Positions 21,501 to 32,117 of a stretch of 64,000 bases of DNA are shown piece by piece. Below the pieces are notes generated by a model. That model was not told where the DNA came from. It did no database searches and was given only the letters and a program-made list of their open reading frames with translations. Location: assembly GCA_033439765.1 (NCBI GenBank), contig JAULSN010000003.1, forward strand, positions 2,170,001 to 2,234,000, read 5' to 3'. Numbering within the stretch: position 1 is the stretch's first letter; the number at the start of each line of letters is the position of its first letter. Made by a program: the position numbers and the translations under genes. This stretch comes from Lasiosphaeria ovina (lineage: Eukaryota; Ascomycota; Sordariomycetes; Sordariales; Lasiosphaeriaceae).

Positions 21501-23334
21501 AGTACTCGCTAGCCAGCTCCGGGAATATATAGAAGCATATAGCTATATCGTACCCCCCGAACGCACACGCCCTACAACGGCCCTTAGCGGCGTTATTAGT
21601 ACTACGTTACCTCTTGTTGGTTTTTAATATATATATTTTTTACCTTATATAAAATAAACGATATAACAAGAACTATAAGAGGTAAAAATATATAATAAAT
21701 ATATTTATACTGCTTACGTAATAATACAACTATAAATAATTGTGGGTCTCTTACATAAGCAATCTTATATAAGCTGCAAAGCTTACATACACAACGACCT
21801 ACACCTTACACAACGTAATGTAACCACAACCACTTAATGCCCCGCGTATACGGTCTTTGGAATCGATCCAACTGCCACAGGTGTTGGCCCCGCACGGCCA
21901 GGGCAGTAGGCGACCTTCAGGCAACCGGTTCCAACAGCCAGGCCGCTCACAGGGCCACCTGGCCGCGGACCGGGCCACCTGCCGGCCACCTGCAACAGGC
22001 CCGGGCCAACTAGCCGCAGGCCCTGCCGGGCCGGCTACGACCTTGGCCAACGATCCTCTGTTAGCTTCAGACCGTTGTTCGAAGTGTTGAACAGAGCCGA
22101 GTTCCGTTCAACCGAGTCCACACAAGCTGGTATAATAAGGGGACCATTTTCCCACCTTTGTATTTAGAATAATAACATCTCAATCAGTCTTCGACCAATC
22201 ACAACAATCTAAATACCATTCTGCTCCACTTTTTCTGCTCTTCATTATCATCCATTCTGCCATCCTTCACCGCCTTCGAATCTATCTCACGGAAGCTCCA
22301 AACCTTACCTTCCGTTAAAACCTTTCCATAACTACCACTCTTCCAACTGCTTGAAAACTAATTAATGCTCTATCGATATAACCTCTTCAACACCTCTTTA
22401 CCCTATCGGTTGATATGCTTCTTTCCCGGGTATTGTTGTTTTTCCGGCCCGGGTTAAAGCCGCTATTACGGCCCCTACTTCTACTGCCTCGGCTTATCGA
22501 TCTTCCCCTAGAAGCTCTGCCTTCTTCGTGAGTCTGACCTTCAGGCGTAAGGCCGTTGAATATAGCGAGCCCCGTATACACCTAGCTTATATATAACTTC
22601 GGTAGGGTCACGGCGATATGGTTTAGCAAGTCTGCTACAACTACAGGGTGTATAAGGGTCCCTACGAGGACCTCGGCTTCCTTCGTAACCCGAAAGGTTA
22701 TACTCTAGGCGTTAAGAGCCTTGACCTCTTCCTATACGGTGGCGGCAATTAAATCCCGGAACCATATGGCTGCCGTAAGGGCCTCGGGCATATTATACGC
22801 GCGAGCCTTCGTCATCAAGTGGTTCCATTCGGTCACCCACTACACCAGCTTCTTATTCCATTTAGTAATTATAGCGTAGTGGTTCCTTAGCGATACTTCG
22901 TAGCCTCTACCGAGTAGCTATACGGCGGGGGCACTAATGCTCTTAAGGTTATTATACTACTATTATACTATCTATCCTTCCTAATAGGTCACCTCCCTAT
23001 ATTATTATATAACGTAGTCCCTAACCCACGTCTCTAGCGCTCCTATACCGTATATATATTCTTTCCAGTTCTTAAAGTCAAGCTCGTACCGGCGGTAATC
23101 GTCGTTGAATACGGTACGGTTCGCTACCGTGAGCTGTCGTACGTGTTGAACCACCGGTACGGCGTCGGAGTAGTCGGTGACGACCGGGGCCGTAGGCCTG
23201 AGTGGAGGCTATAGAGGAGGTTGTTGAGCGTGGTCGACAAATTCCCAGATCATTAGGTCCCTAGCCTTGGACCTAAATAATGCGGACCAGTCTGGCCAGT
23301 CCCTAGGTCCGTTGAAGGTAGTGTCTATTAACAT
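21501..23334 (-). pseudogene. copia gag with zinc knuckle, split by a solo LTR
   Basis: The ATG at 23334 begins MLIDTTFNGPRDWPDWSALF and continues SKARDLMIWEFVDHAQQPP, a typical copia Gag N-terminus. A basic Ser/Arg segment (22387-22560, GRASRGRSISRGSRSRGR) precedes the break at 22393. Beyond the solo LTR the frame continues and reaches CRACAFGG-Y-DIAIC (about 21540-21580). This is a CX2CX4HX4C zinc knuckle whose His codon CAC has become TAC (Tyr), a RIP-type change. Several in-frame stops lie in the middle. Confidence 0.75.
21615..22392. mobile_element. solo LTR (778 bp) nested in copia gag
   Basis: Starts TGTTGG and ends CAACA (TG...CA with TGTTG/CAACA inverted ends) and is flanked by a perfect 5-bp duplication CCTCT (21610-21614 and 22393-22397). 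Left part very AT-rich, middle GC-rich, right part with TATAATAAGG (about 22132), possibly its promoter. No open frame of note. Taking it out with one CCTCT makes the gag frame continuous, so it inserted after the copia element was in place. Family unknown; size fits a Gypsy-type LTR. Confidence 0.8.
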
Positions 23335-23519
23335 CGTGATATTGTTACGCGGGGTAAGGGGCGAATGTAACGGTGGCACAGGACGGAAGGGCAGGATCTG
23401 GTCGATACAGGTATGTTGATGCGTGTTGGAATGCGTATAGCTTCAATCGCGTAGTTATTTGAGCCTTGTAGCGATTGAGAGCGCAATTCGGCTGCGTTGC
23501 GCGTATTCAGACTGTTAAT

Positions 23520-23706
23520 TGTTACATACAACGGTATGCATCCTCAGGGCAAAAGAGTGCTTGTATTAGGAAGAAGAAAGAAAGGTGGGCATAGCCTTGA
23601 TACCGTAGCTTTGAGCGGCATGCGGCTTACATTGCCTAGGCCGTAGGTGGCCTAGCATATACGCCACCTGCGCCCAGTTGTGGCTCAAATGCGGCTTCTT
23701 CCGACA
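23520..23706 (-). repeat. 5' LTR of the copia element (187 bp)
   Basis: Upstream LTR relative to the minus-strand coding direction. Begins TGTTACATAC and ends CCGACA on the plus strand; three bases (TAT) separate it from repeat copy 3. Confidence 0.95.
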
Positions 23707-23709
23707 TAT

Positions 23710-23990
23710 AAAATAAGCTACCTGGCAAGTCAGGAAGGAGTCGCTGAACGGTGCCTCCGGCGGCCCTCCGGGGGCGCCTGCGGCGGGCTGCTCGCAAGCT
23801 CGGTATTCCACGGCTTAAGGAGTCCGAGGTTTATCCGATTGACCAATTCCCACCTCCCATTTTGACACGGACGTAAACTGGCCAATCAGCGTTCGAAAAA
23901 CATTCGGCACCCTCACGGTATTATAGAATACAGCCTCTCTACGCCACCTCCGGCTCGCAAGCTCGCCTACGGTGGCTCCGTTCAGCTGAA
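23710..23990 (-). repeat. 285-bp interspersed repeat, copy 3 (inverted)
   Basis: Plus strand starts AAAATAAGCTACC and ends GGCTCCGTTCAGCTGAA, the reverse complement of copies 1 and 2. Its end abuts the copia LTR. Before the copia insertion it lay about 140 bp from copy 2 in inverted orientation. Confidence 0.88.
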
Positions 23991-24439
23991 CTAGGAAAGC
24001 GATAAACGGACCCTCCCAAATAATAATGGTACCACCTTGTCTCCATATTGCACCTGGCAATGCATTGACCACTTTTTGTATGATAAAATCCCGTATTTCA
24101 TGGCGCCCGCCCATCACAGGCGAACCTTCGGCGGCGCACCGTTGGTCGTGCCGTTGACCTGTCAATTTGAACGGCCGGGAAAAGGCGTTTTGTGGTGTTT
24201 TTGAGCCTTGACTTAAAATGCATTACTTTCCCTGCCCGCCCGGCCCTGTTCCCGCCGTGCATGACCGGTCCCTGCTTTGCACCAAGATTTGCACCGCGAT
24301 TCGCACCAAATTAGCACCTGACGATGGGTGTGGCCCAGTTACGAGTGGAAATAATTAATCTATGAAGTCTATGGTCATCTAGGAAATATATGGTGTGTGT
24401 TGTGTTATGTGGTGTTGCTCAGTCATCCACCGGGATGGG
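23991..24439. other. unassigned sequence between repeats
   Basis: A short minus frame (24165 to about 23995) reads MGGRHEIRDFIIQKVVNALP and GGTIIIWEGPFIAFL before running into repeat copy 3. It may be a gene end cut by the repeat, but I do not recognise it. The rest shows nothing. Confidence 0.35.
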
Positions 24440-25540
24440 GTTCATGTAGCCGCCTTCCTGCCGTGCCGCGGCAACCCGGGGATCCGGGTCATCTTCAGCC
24501 TCGGATAGATTTCCACAGGCAGACCTGCATGCTCAGAAGGTGTGGGTTGGGAATAAAGGTCTCGAATTCGGGCTTAATGTATGGCGCGCCGGCTGGCTGA
24601 TTCCCGGCAACAGTAACCCGTACCTTCTTCGCGGGCCGACCTCTTTTCCGTCGCGCCGCCTTTCTTTTGTTCGAACTAGCAACAACAACAACATCGTCAT
24701 TAGGGCCGCCCCTGTTAGGTGGCCGTCCTTTGGCGACGACCTTGTCAAGTGCTTGGATTTAGAGGTATCGATCTTCCGCATCCTGTGTAGTAAATTAGCC
24801 GGGGAAAAGGGTAACCTAGATCTTAGATGACCTACTCGCCGGCGGGTCAGGTGCCATACTAGATGACATTCTTCCAAACTAACTAAGACCCGATTTTCTT
24901 CGTCTTCCTAATCATCGGCTTCATACCTCTCTAGCATCTTATACGCACAGGGAAGGCTCATTTGTGTAGTGAAATGCCCTTACAGCGAGGAAGTTCTAGA
25001 CTATACCGAACGGATGCCTGTCATTTGGTAGCGAGCCCATCATTCTATTATATTGTTCAACAAGCAAATCCAATCCCCATCAAGTAACTTCTATGAGGGC
25101 ATCCCCAAGCCACTTCTTCGTAAGGTAAGCTGTACGAACGCGGGCCCATGATGGGCTCTTTGCTTCCTTATAGGCTTCATAACGGTGGGTAATGTGGTGG
25201 TCGACGACGTTACTGAGGTCGGTGAAGCTAGATTTGGCGGAGATGCCTAATGACTTGATGGATGCGTTGTTGGACTCATTCGATGATGTAGTCCAGTCAC
25301 CAAAATTAGCATAGACCTTGGTATAACAGGTTGCCTACTCTTTTTGGTAAGGAAGCTGTTCCTTCTCGACGTAGGCGACGATGTCCGGCTACGGCCCGGA
25401 AAATTGACGAGGCAATGAATCTATAGCCTTGTGAAAGTATTTAACTAACGAGGAAAAGATTATGTGTTGCGATAGTAAGTAAAGGCCGGCCCGGTTGTTA
25501 GCTACCTTGTTAGGTAAGTTGAGGGGCCTATTTTCCGATC
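24440..25540 (-). pseudogene. Mutator-like (MULE/FAR1-type) transposase, C-terminal remnant
   Basis: The minus strand reads VYANFGDWTTSSNESNNASI and KSLGISAKSSFTDLSNVVDH (about 25310-25190). This matches the NFG-x-TTS-x-xES-x-x-x-IK block at the end of the MULE transposase core. ALIEVTWWGLDLLVEQYNRM follows, and farther on a basic AT-hook-like tail KRKAARRKRGRPAKKVRV (about 24660). Stops interrupt the frame at expected Gln codons and elsewhere. No terminal inverted repeats or target duplication could be found by eye. Dead transposon fragment. Confidence 0.6.
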
Positions 25541-26437
25541 ACTTTTTATATGCAGGGGTCAAACCAACCATCTATTTCAATTGACTACCCTGACGCAACT
25601 ATACAATCTCCTACTCTGTCGTCTTCTTCATCTATATCTTCATCTTCATCTTCCTCGTCGGAACTAAACCTTCTAGACTCTTTATCACGACCTGCAGGAT
25701 CACATACAGTGAAGGGGTTCCCAGGGACTAGAGTCGCTAGCTTAGGGTGGGGATCAAGGATACGAGGGACATACAAAGTATCAGAGTGGATAGAGTATCA
25801 AGGGTCGTAGCTATAACCAATTTAATTACTATAAGATACTTTAATAACTACCGAAAGTACTTAACGCCTTCCTGGCCTACTTGCTTATGTAGAATACTGA
25901 GACGGACCCAAGGCCCCACGGCTCGGGTCTCCGGGTCGTGCCCTGAGGGACGCGGTCCTTTGAGGCGTTGAAACACTTGATACCCCCCCAGGCGGGCTTG
26001 GAAAGCGAAGGAGCATCGGGCGTCGTGCTGTGTAACCGCGGCCGCCAATGAAGGTCACGACGGTATCTCAAATTGGCTCATCGATGTCACAACACATGGC
26101 CCGATCCCTGCCTGGTCTGGTCGGCTAGATGACGTGACGTGACGATTGGGTGCTGACTCAACGAGCTACCGAGGTTTGTACACACCCCAACCTGCAGTCA
26201 TCCATGCTGACGCGCATCCTCCAGCCTATCACCTCTGCCACCGTGTAGCGCCACAGCGGGGGAGATAAGGAGCCACGGGCGATGACACACGAAAGCCTCC
26301 GGAATAAACGGCTTTAACTACCGGGTGGTCAAGGTGTGCCTATGACGATTGTCCTTGGCAGCCCCTGGCTGCGACCCAGCTGTCCCAACACCGGCCAAGC
26401 AAGCAAGCGAGCAAAGAAACAGCCCCAGCCCCTCGAA
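25541..26437. other. degenerate sequence, no supported gene
   Basis: A short plus frame (25550-25810) with a serine run (SSSSSISSSSSSSS) resembles nothing I know and may belong to the transposon. The remainder to 26437 is spacer and 3' flank of the hydrolase. Confidence 0.4.
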
Positions 26438-27400
26438 TCAGGCCAGCAGAGCGTACTCGACGGCGCACTCCAGCGCGAACCCAAAGCAGCGCCCATACCA
26501 GGCCTGGGCCCAGTAGCTCATCTCGAGGTTGTGCGGCGCGCCCCTGACGAGCGCCGACTCGACCCTCTTACTACCGGTAAACGCAGAAGCAAAGTCGCGC
26601 GCGGCCTCGGCGGTGCCCTTCCAGAAGACGTCGCGCTCGGCGATGGCAACCAGAACAGGGACGCGCACCTGGGCGGCCCACTCGCCACGGAAGCGCGGCA
26701 TCCAGACGTCCCAGATGTCGAGGATCTCGCGGGACGGGAACGCGCAGTTGAGGCGGTCCGTGTGGGCGTAGACGGCCGGGTCGCACGTGCCGTCGGGGAT
26801 CAGCATATCGTTCTTAACTTCGTTTGGGTACTTGAACACCTCGGGCAGCGCCGCGACCGTATCCGCCTGGCGCTTAGTCTCGTCGACGGACCCGAAGCCC
26901 GACATGGCGATGCCCGCGAGCGGGTACCGGGGGGGCTTGTGGCCGGGTCCGTCCGTGTTCCCGTTGGCTGCTTGTTCTTCTTCGCTGGCGAGCTTGGCTG
27001 CGGCCATGATGGCGACGGGGCTGCCCAGGCTGTGGCACAGCAGCACTACGCTGTTGCAGCCCTGCGGCTCGCCGTAGGTCGCCCACACGGCGGGCAGCGC
27101 GAGGTTGTGGAGCCAGTCGGCGCCCATCTCGTGGTTGGAGGAGCGTTTGGGGATGGGGCTGAACGGGGTGGAGTCCCCGTAGCCCGGCCGGTCGATGGCG
27201 ACGAACGGGACTCCTAGTCCGGTGCTGGCGAGGGCGGCCGTGTGCTTGTCGTCGACGTCGAAGTACTCGCCCGAGTAGCTTCCGCCGTGGAGCCCGACCA
27301 TCAGCGGCCGGTACTGGGAGGTCGCCGGGCCAGCTTCGACGAGGTTGACCAGCCCCGACACCGTGCCGCCATTTGCGAGTGGGAGAGAGAAGCGATGCAT
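26438..27400 (-). CDS. alpha/beta hydrolase, 320 aa
   Basis: Intronless frame; I use the ATG at 27400 (MHRFSLPLANGG) rather than the upstream 27484. Fold landmarks in order: oxyanion strand PLMVGLHGGSYSGEYFD (about residues 33-50), DRPGYG (about 78), nucleophile elbow CHSLGS (Ser about 130, GxSxG-like with Cys in the first place), acid AERDVFW (about 258), catalytic His in RGAPHNLEMS (about 290). All three catalytic residues are in place. There is no signal peptide, so it is probably cytosolic. Family members hydrolyse esters, lactones or epoxides; the substrate is not deducible. It stands alone between repeat-rich spacers. Confidence 0.85.
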   Translation of the reverse strand: MHRFSLPLANGGTVSGLVNLVEAGPATSQYRPLMVGLHGGSYSGEYFDVDDKHTAALASTGLGVPFVAIDRPGYGDSTPFSPIPKRSSNHEMGADWLHNLALPAVWATYGEPQGCNSVVLLCHSLGSPVAIMAAAKLASEEEQAANGNTDGPGHKPPRYPLAGIAMSGFGSVDETKRQADTVAALPEVFKYPNEVKNDMLIPDGTCDPAVYAHTDRLNCAFPSREILDIWDVWMPRFRGEWAAQVRVPVLVAIAERDVFWKGTAEAARDFASAFTGSKRVESALVRGAPHNLEMSYWAQAWYGRCFGFALECAVEYALLA

Positions 27401-28745
27401 TTTTCGTTTGCTGGGATAACGTGTCGTACAGTACCGCTGCACCAGCCAGACAAAACAGATACCCGTTGCCTGCGGGTCTGGCAACAGTACTTATACTGGC
27501 TGTAGGCTGTGTAGGTTGTAGGCTACCTATCCCAGCACACTCAGGCAGTTTTTTTCTTGGGGAGGCGGAGCTGAGATGAGTCCGAACTACCCGGAGTTGA
27601 CGTGAGGGGTGGGTTGATAGCAGAGTTGCATCGATGGAGGATGGAGGAAGTCATTGGTCCCCACTCCCCGGTCTTGAAGCACTGCATTGTTCCTCAAGAC
27701 CTCAAAATTGAAAAGAAAGGGGTGAAGTAAAAAGACCCGCCAAGCGTGGGTAGGTAGCTACTAATATCCACCCAGGGCGTGCCGGGTTTAGCTAGGCCTA
27801 GCATAGAAATGGAGTCATCATTGGGATACAGTACTCTCCTTCCATTTCTCATGGATATCCTCGCCGCAGGAACTTGAGACTAAAACGACACCCAGACACT
27901 TGAGCTGTGTCCAGGCTTGTTCAACCGATTATTCCGTTGCGGCGTGGCTCTGCGCCCACGACCCGGAAATATCCACAACACTGGGGTAGGTCGTTTGGAC
28001 TCTCTTACCCCTCTCGTGCTGTAGGATTTAGCATGATGTTAGGTTTGGCCGTGGCAACTTACCTAGTCTCGCTCTTCGCTCTCGTGCCATCATGAGCCCC
28101 CGAGCCGAGCCCGAGCTATTATAGCCGAACCTCCGCTGTTATTACCGAGCTTCTGCTGTTATAGCCGAGACTTGCCAATGTCGGACAGGATGCAAACCGT
28201 ATTTCGAGTTGCAGTGCAGCGATGCAAGACATTGGGGGCTTCACCAAGTTGTATGGTCTTCAGTATCGGCGGCTTTGCTCAGCAAAGGCCTATATACACA
28301 TTAGTAACAGAGCGTACCCACGAAATGAAGTTCAAGGGATCCCAACTTAGGTTTAACTAACCAATTGAGGTACTTGAAGAGATAAAAAGGCCTTGCACAG
28401 ACACAAACTTACGGTACCCATAACCTCGCAGACGAGTACACGGCGTCGCTCTTAGCGCACCCCAAAACGACAACGACTTCCAGGCATATTAGTCAGGAAC
28501 TGTGGCGCTGAACCTAGCGAATGAGGGGTACTATGGCGCATCTAGTGGGTCGCGTCGGCGTGGGAAAAAAAAAAAAAAAAGGCGCCAAGTCCAAATCCAA
28601 ACGGGATGCAAGCTTTTTCGTCTTCTAGAAACACCCTGTCTCCCGCTCCTTTCTCCCCGAATCCTCCGCTCTCACCGAATCTCACCGCGCCTTCCACATT
28701 CCCAATCGGTCGTTCACACCCAAAACTTGCAGCAGCTGACATATC
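27401..28745. other. intergenic with short imperfect repeats
   Basis: Contains the hydrolase promoter, an imperfect approximately 26-bp repeat (GCTGTTATTACCGAGCTTC / GCTGTTATAGCCGAG) at 28110-28170, an A16 run at 28565-28580 and a CT-rich leader before the F-box/ankyrin gene. No gene seen. Confidence 0.45.
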
Positions 28746-31700
28746 ATGATGGCGTCGTTTGAAAGTCTGCCAGCGGAATTAGTGCTCGAGATCGGAGAGT
28801 ACCTGGTCCGCATACACAAGCACGATCTGGGTCCCCTCGTCCGCGTCAATCGCATGTGCCACGTAGTACTTACGCCGCTGCTTTACCACGGAGAGGGCTG
28901 CTGGTCTGCGGCGGAGTGGGCTGTCGATAATGGCAGTATTCCTGTCCTCGAAGCTGTTGTTGTTCGCTACAAGATAGGCGACGAAGACGACGAAGATTGC
29001 AACTATTTCACCTTCAACGCGACCATGCACAGGCTTTATTGGTTCGGATATTCCAACCACGTGTGGCCCCGCGACGGTGATGTGGGGGAAGATCAAGTCG
29101 ACTGGATATTTGCTGGATTCGGAGGAGAATTACCACACCGCTAGAGTGGGCAATTCAGCTATACTCTCCTTCACCAAGCCTGTGCCCTCGGCCATGATGA
29201 TGTTGTCGCATTCCTCCTCGACAACGGAGCGACGATGGATATCGGCTCCGATCGCTTCTGTGCCTGCTTCTCCTTGTTGGGCCAGCTTTCCACCTTTCGT
29301 GGGTTTGACTTCCTAGACGGAGATGAAGTCGAACCCGACCGTAGAGAGGAGACCTTTGGCCCCTACCATAGCCGGCGCCCGTCATGACTGCCCCTTCACC
29401 ATGCAATCTGCAGGTATGTTAGCTCCCTTGGAACATATTTTCGTCTTCCATGCTGGAGAAATGTCATGTGATATCTGACATCATTCCTCCCAGCCAAAAC
29501 GCCTCCGCGGCACTCCTTCTTCTTGAGAGGGGCGCCCCATTGCAGCTTGCCGAACAAGTTCCGCAATCTACTCACCAACGCGACTTTCCCACTGTCCTTC
29601 AGTGCGCCGTTGCCCATGGTCAGGTGGAGGTTGTACGCTACCTCCTGCAACAGCATCTCCGAGATCCTAACCCAGAGAACTCCCCCAAGACTCTTGATCT
29701 CAGAGGCTTCACTACGGCACATTATTTAACCCTCTGTTATGACTTTGATGCCGTCTTGGCTATTTCCCGGCTACTCGAAGAGGCCGGGCTTGACCTGGCG
29801 GCCGACCGGGTGGAGACAGCGCCAGATTATTCTCTAATGGGACTTCTAATGACTACTCCCCTGGATATTGCGTGCCACATAGGAAATTTCTCCTGCGCAC
29901 GTGCCTTGCTTCGGGCAAGACAATGGGACTTGCACAGCAATGACCACTTGGTGCTAGCCCTGTCCGCCAAATGCAACGGTTGGGCTCGGGCGCGGCAAGA
30001 CCTGTCGACATGGCAACGTGAGCGAACCTCTTTCGTCAGAGTCTTCATACTAGCTTTCGGCAATTCTCCGCCCGACATATATTACCGGCCCAGCACATGC
30101 AAGCCTCACCCCTTAATCGTCGCGGCCAAGATCGGTTCTTCGGAAGACTTGAGAGTGCCCCTTAGCCTCGGCAGTGCTTCGGTCGATCAAAGCGACCACA
30201 GAGGAAAAACAGCACTCATGCATGCGGTACAGCGGGGTCACGTCGATGTGGCCAGAATTCTACTTCATGCAGGCGCGTCCGTGAACGCCCGCGACGAAGA
30301 AAACATGACGGCAATTGAATATGCTCCCAAGTTATCCACGCTATCCGTATATGACGAAAAGATTCTCACGGATAGAAAATCGATATATCTTCTTCTTCTA
30401 CACCACGGGGCTAGCCTCGGGGGGCCCGAGAAGGCTGACGGGACGTCATACCATGAGGATCCGAGTCACGTCGTGACCTTTGAGAGTAGCGTTCTTGCCC
30501 GCGAAATACGCCAAGACTCTTGGACTCGGTCTCTCGAAGCCGACCATCCTCTAGTGGGACAGGGCATGTTGGAATTCATCTTGGAAAATTCCACTAAAGC
30601 TAATATCAGTGAAACGACATGACGGGAGGCAGTAATGGAAGTGGTCGACGAACCAGACGGGTTGCCTGCCAACCTGTACGCTTACCAGCAGCTGGCAAAA
30701 TTCAGTTCTAGACTTATATATTTGCTAGACGACAGCTAGACCATGACTCGTCTCCTCCGCAAAGTTATACAGTCGGTTAACACGCGCGTGTTGGACGCCT
30801 TGTTCTCTTTTGGCTCCGCGGACGAGGGAGTGCCCACAGTCAGCGGCTGTATCACTCCATTAGCCATGTTGGTAGCAGCTGTCATGTGCGGGCCTCCAAA
30901 TCTCAGCATAATTCGCAAACTCGTCACAGGGTGCGTAGCCATTGACAGAAGGATTACGCGGCTCTACAACGCGAGGCTGCTTCACTTGGCAGGCGACCGG
31001 GAGAAGCCTAAGGAGATGGTAAACTACCTCTTGCCAGAAGCCAAATGCATGCAAAAGCAGTCAAGAATGAGGGTATTCGCAGTGTGTTGATTGATGTCAG
31101 TAAGAAGAGAGGGTTGGTCCAGGAACCTCTGTTGACCCTGTGGACAAGGCGGTTTAATTACAGTGGCCTGTGCGGGCCCTGCCCTGAACCATACCCGATT
31201 TAGGTAGGTCTTTCTGACATCTTGTCGCTTTCCGACGACCGGGGCTTCAACTGGAACATGAACGCCATGACGTCCAATTCTCAATCATCTTTAATAGCAT
31301 TGCTAAAGAAGTTCGCTTCATCCCCCGACAAAAAACTGGAGCAAAAACTGGAGCAAAAACTGGAGCAAAACTTTGAGCTCATCAAGCTCTTGCTCGCTCG
31401 TAGCGCCGAGCCCTATCTCAGAGGCGAAGACACAGACCAGCCGTTATTACCAGAGCATACTTTCAACCTCGCCTCCTCAGGCAAACCGCTGTCACGCTGT
31501 GCGATTAACTTGATCGTTGATATTGATAACAAGGACATGATCCTGAGAAGTAATGCGTTTTGGGCTTTTGCTGACGGACCTCCTACTTTCGTCCCTCACC
31601 GGCAAAATCTTGGCCTCTCGGCCTTTGAGATTGTAAGACTACCAAAACCAAGCAAATGCCCTTCGCCCCTTATCACCACGCTAACCCGACGATACCACAG

Positions 31701-31937
31701 GCAATTCTCCATGGTCGCATGGACGGTGTCCAGGAATTTATACGCCATAATGAAGACCTTGGTAGGTGCGGGTGCTGGCATCAACCGTTCACCGCATGGT
31801 TCGCGTGGTGGCGGCCCTCAAAGCTTCATGGCGGAACTTTGGGAACATCTGTCCCCGCCTGATGAGTCACACTCTTCCGAGGCGGCGGGGAAAAAGTTTT
31901 GACGTTGAAAAGATGGCCCTCGGAATGGCGTTTAGTA
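28746..31937 (+). pseudogene. F-box/ankyrin-repeat protein, broken
   Basis: The N-terminus MMASFESLPAELVLEIGEYL is an F-box start. Ankyrin units follow: YTLLHQACALGHDDVVAFLL (29170), GKTALMHAVQRGHVDVARIL (30200) and others. An 80-nt intron (29414-29493, GTATGT...CTGAC...CAG) joins HHAIC to QNASAALLLLERGAP. In the spliced frame two stops break the protein: TAG at 29142 and TGA at 29385, at places where CAG (Gln) and TGG (Trp) would fit, so RIP-type changes. A further stop (30620) and frame changes follow. More ankyrin-like coding goes on to 31937 (VNTRVLDALFSFGSADEG; a triple KLEQ repeat at about 31340). The gene then stops at a 42-bp repeat, and its continuation seems to lie at 34371-34512. 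Such proteins normally act as substrate receptors or scaffolds. Confidence 0.7.
31896..31937 (+). repeat. 42-bp direct repeat, left copy
   Basis: Matches 34371-34412 with one difference (GACGTTG / GACATTG). Both read SFD(V/I)EKMALGMAFS in frame. Confidence 0.9.
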
Positions 31938-31973
31938 CATAAACACGGCTGACTGAGGTGTTTGACGTCACAG

Positions 31974-32117
31974 AGAGCATTTCGTCAGCGAAAAGAAGGA
32001 TTACACCAAAAAGCTAGAGCAACAAGTGCGCGACTATTGCCGAGATGGAGACGAGCTATAAGGCGATGCAGACGGAAAACTACACACTGAGAGAATATGT
32101 CATCCATCTACAATCTG
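31974..32117 (+). pseudogene. bZIP (AP-1-like) domain fragment, frameshifted
   Basis: After an intron-like 3' end (CTGACTGAGG...CACAG, 31950-31973) the plus strand reads RAFRQRKE, then one frame later YTKKLEQQVRDY, then another frame later AEMETSYKAMQTENYTLREY and VIHLQS. Together these match the second half of a fungal bZIP basic region and its leucine zipper; many fungal bZIP genes have an intron just before RAF. Two single-base insertions (about 31992 and 32040) break the frame. No first exon with the rest of the basic region is present upstream; the left end meets the 42-bp repeat. Confidence 0.6.

Larger units (their letters stand above)
17229..23706 (-). mobile_element. Ty1/copia LTR retrotransposon, RIP-mutated, with a nested solo LTR
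   Basis: Flanked by two 187-bp direct LTRs (TGTC...GACA) differing at one position. The flanking bases TATAC and TATAA form a near 5-bp target duplication. Reading order on the minus strand is gag (ATG at 23334), zinc knuckle, integrase, reverse transcriptase, RNase H: copia order. A polypurine tract lies next to the 3' LTR (17416-17425). The interior stays in one frame for kilobases but carries many TAG/TAA stops where Gln (CAG, CAA) or Trp codons are expected, the mark of repeat-induced point mutation. The LTRs and the first 200 bases inside each end are not mutated this way. A 778-bp solo LTR sits in gag. It cannot make protein now. Confidence 0.92.
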
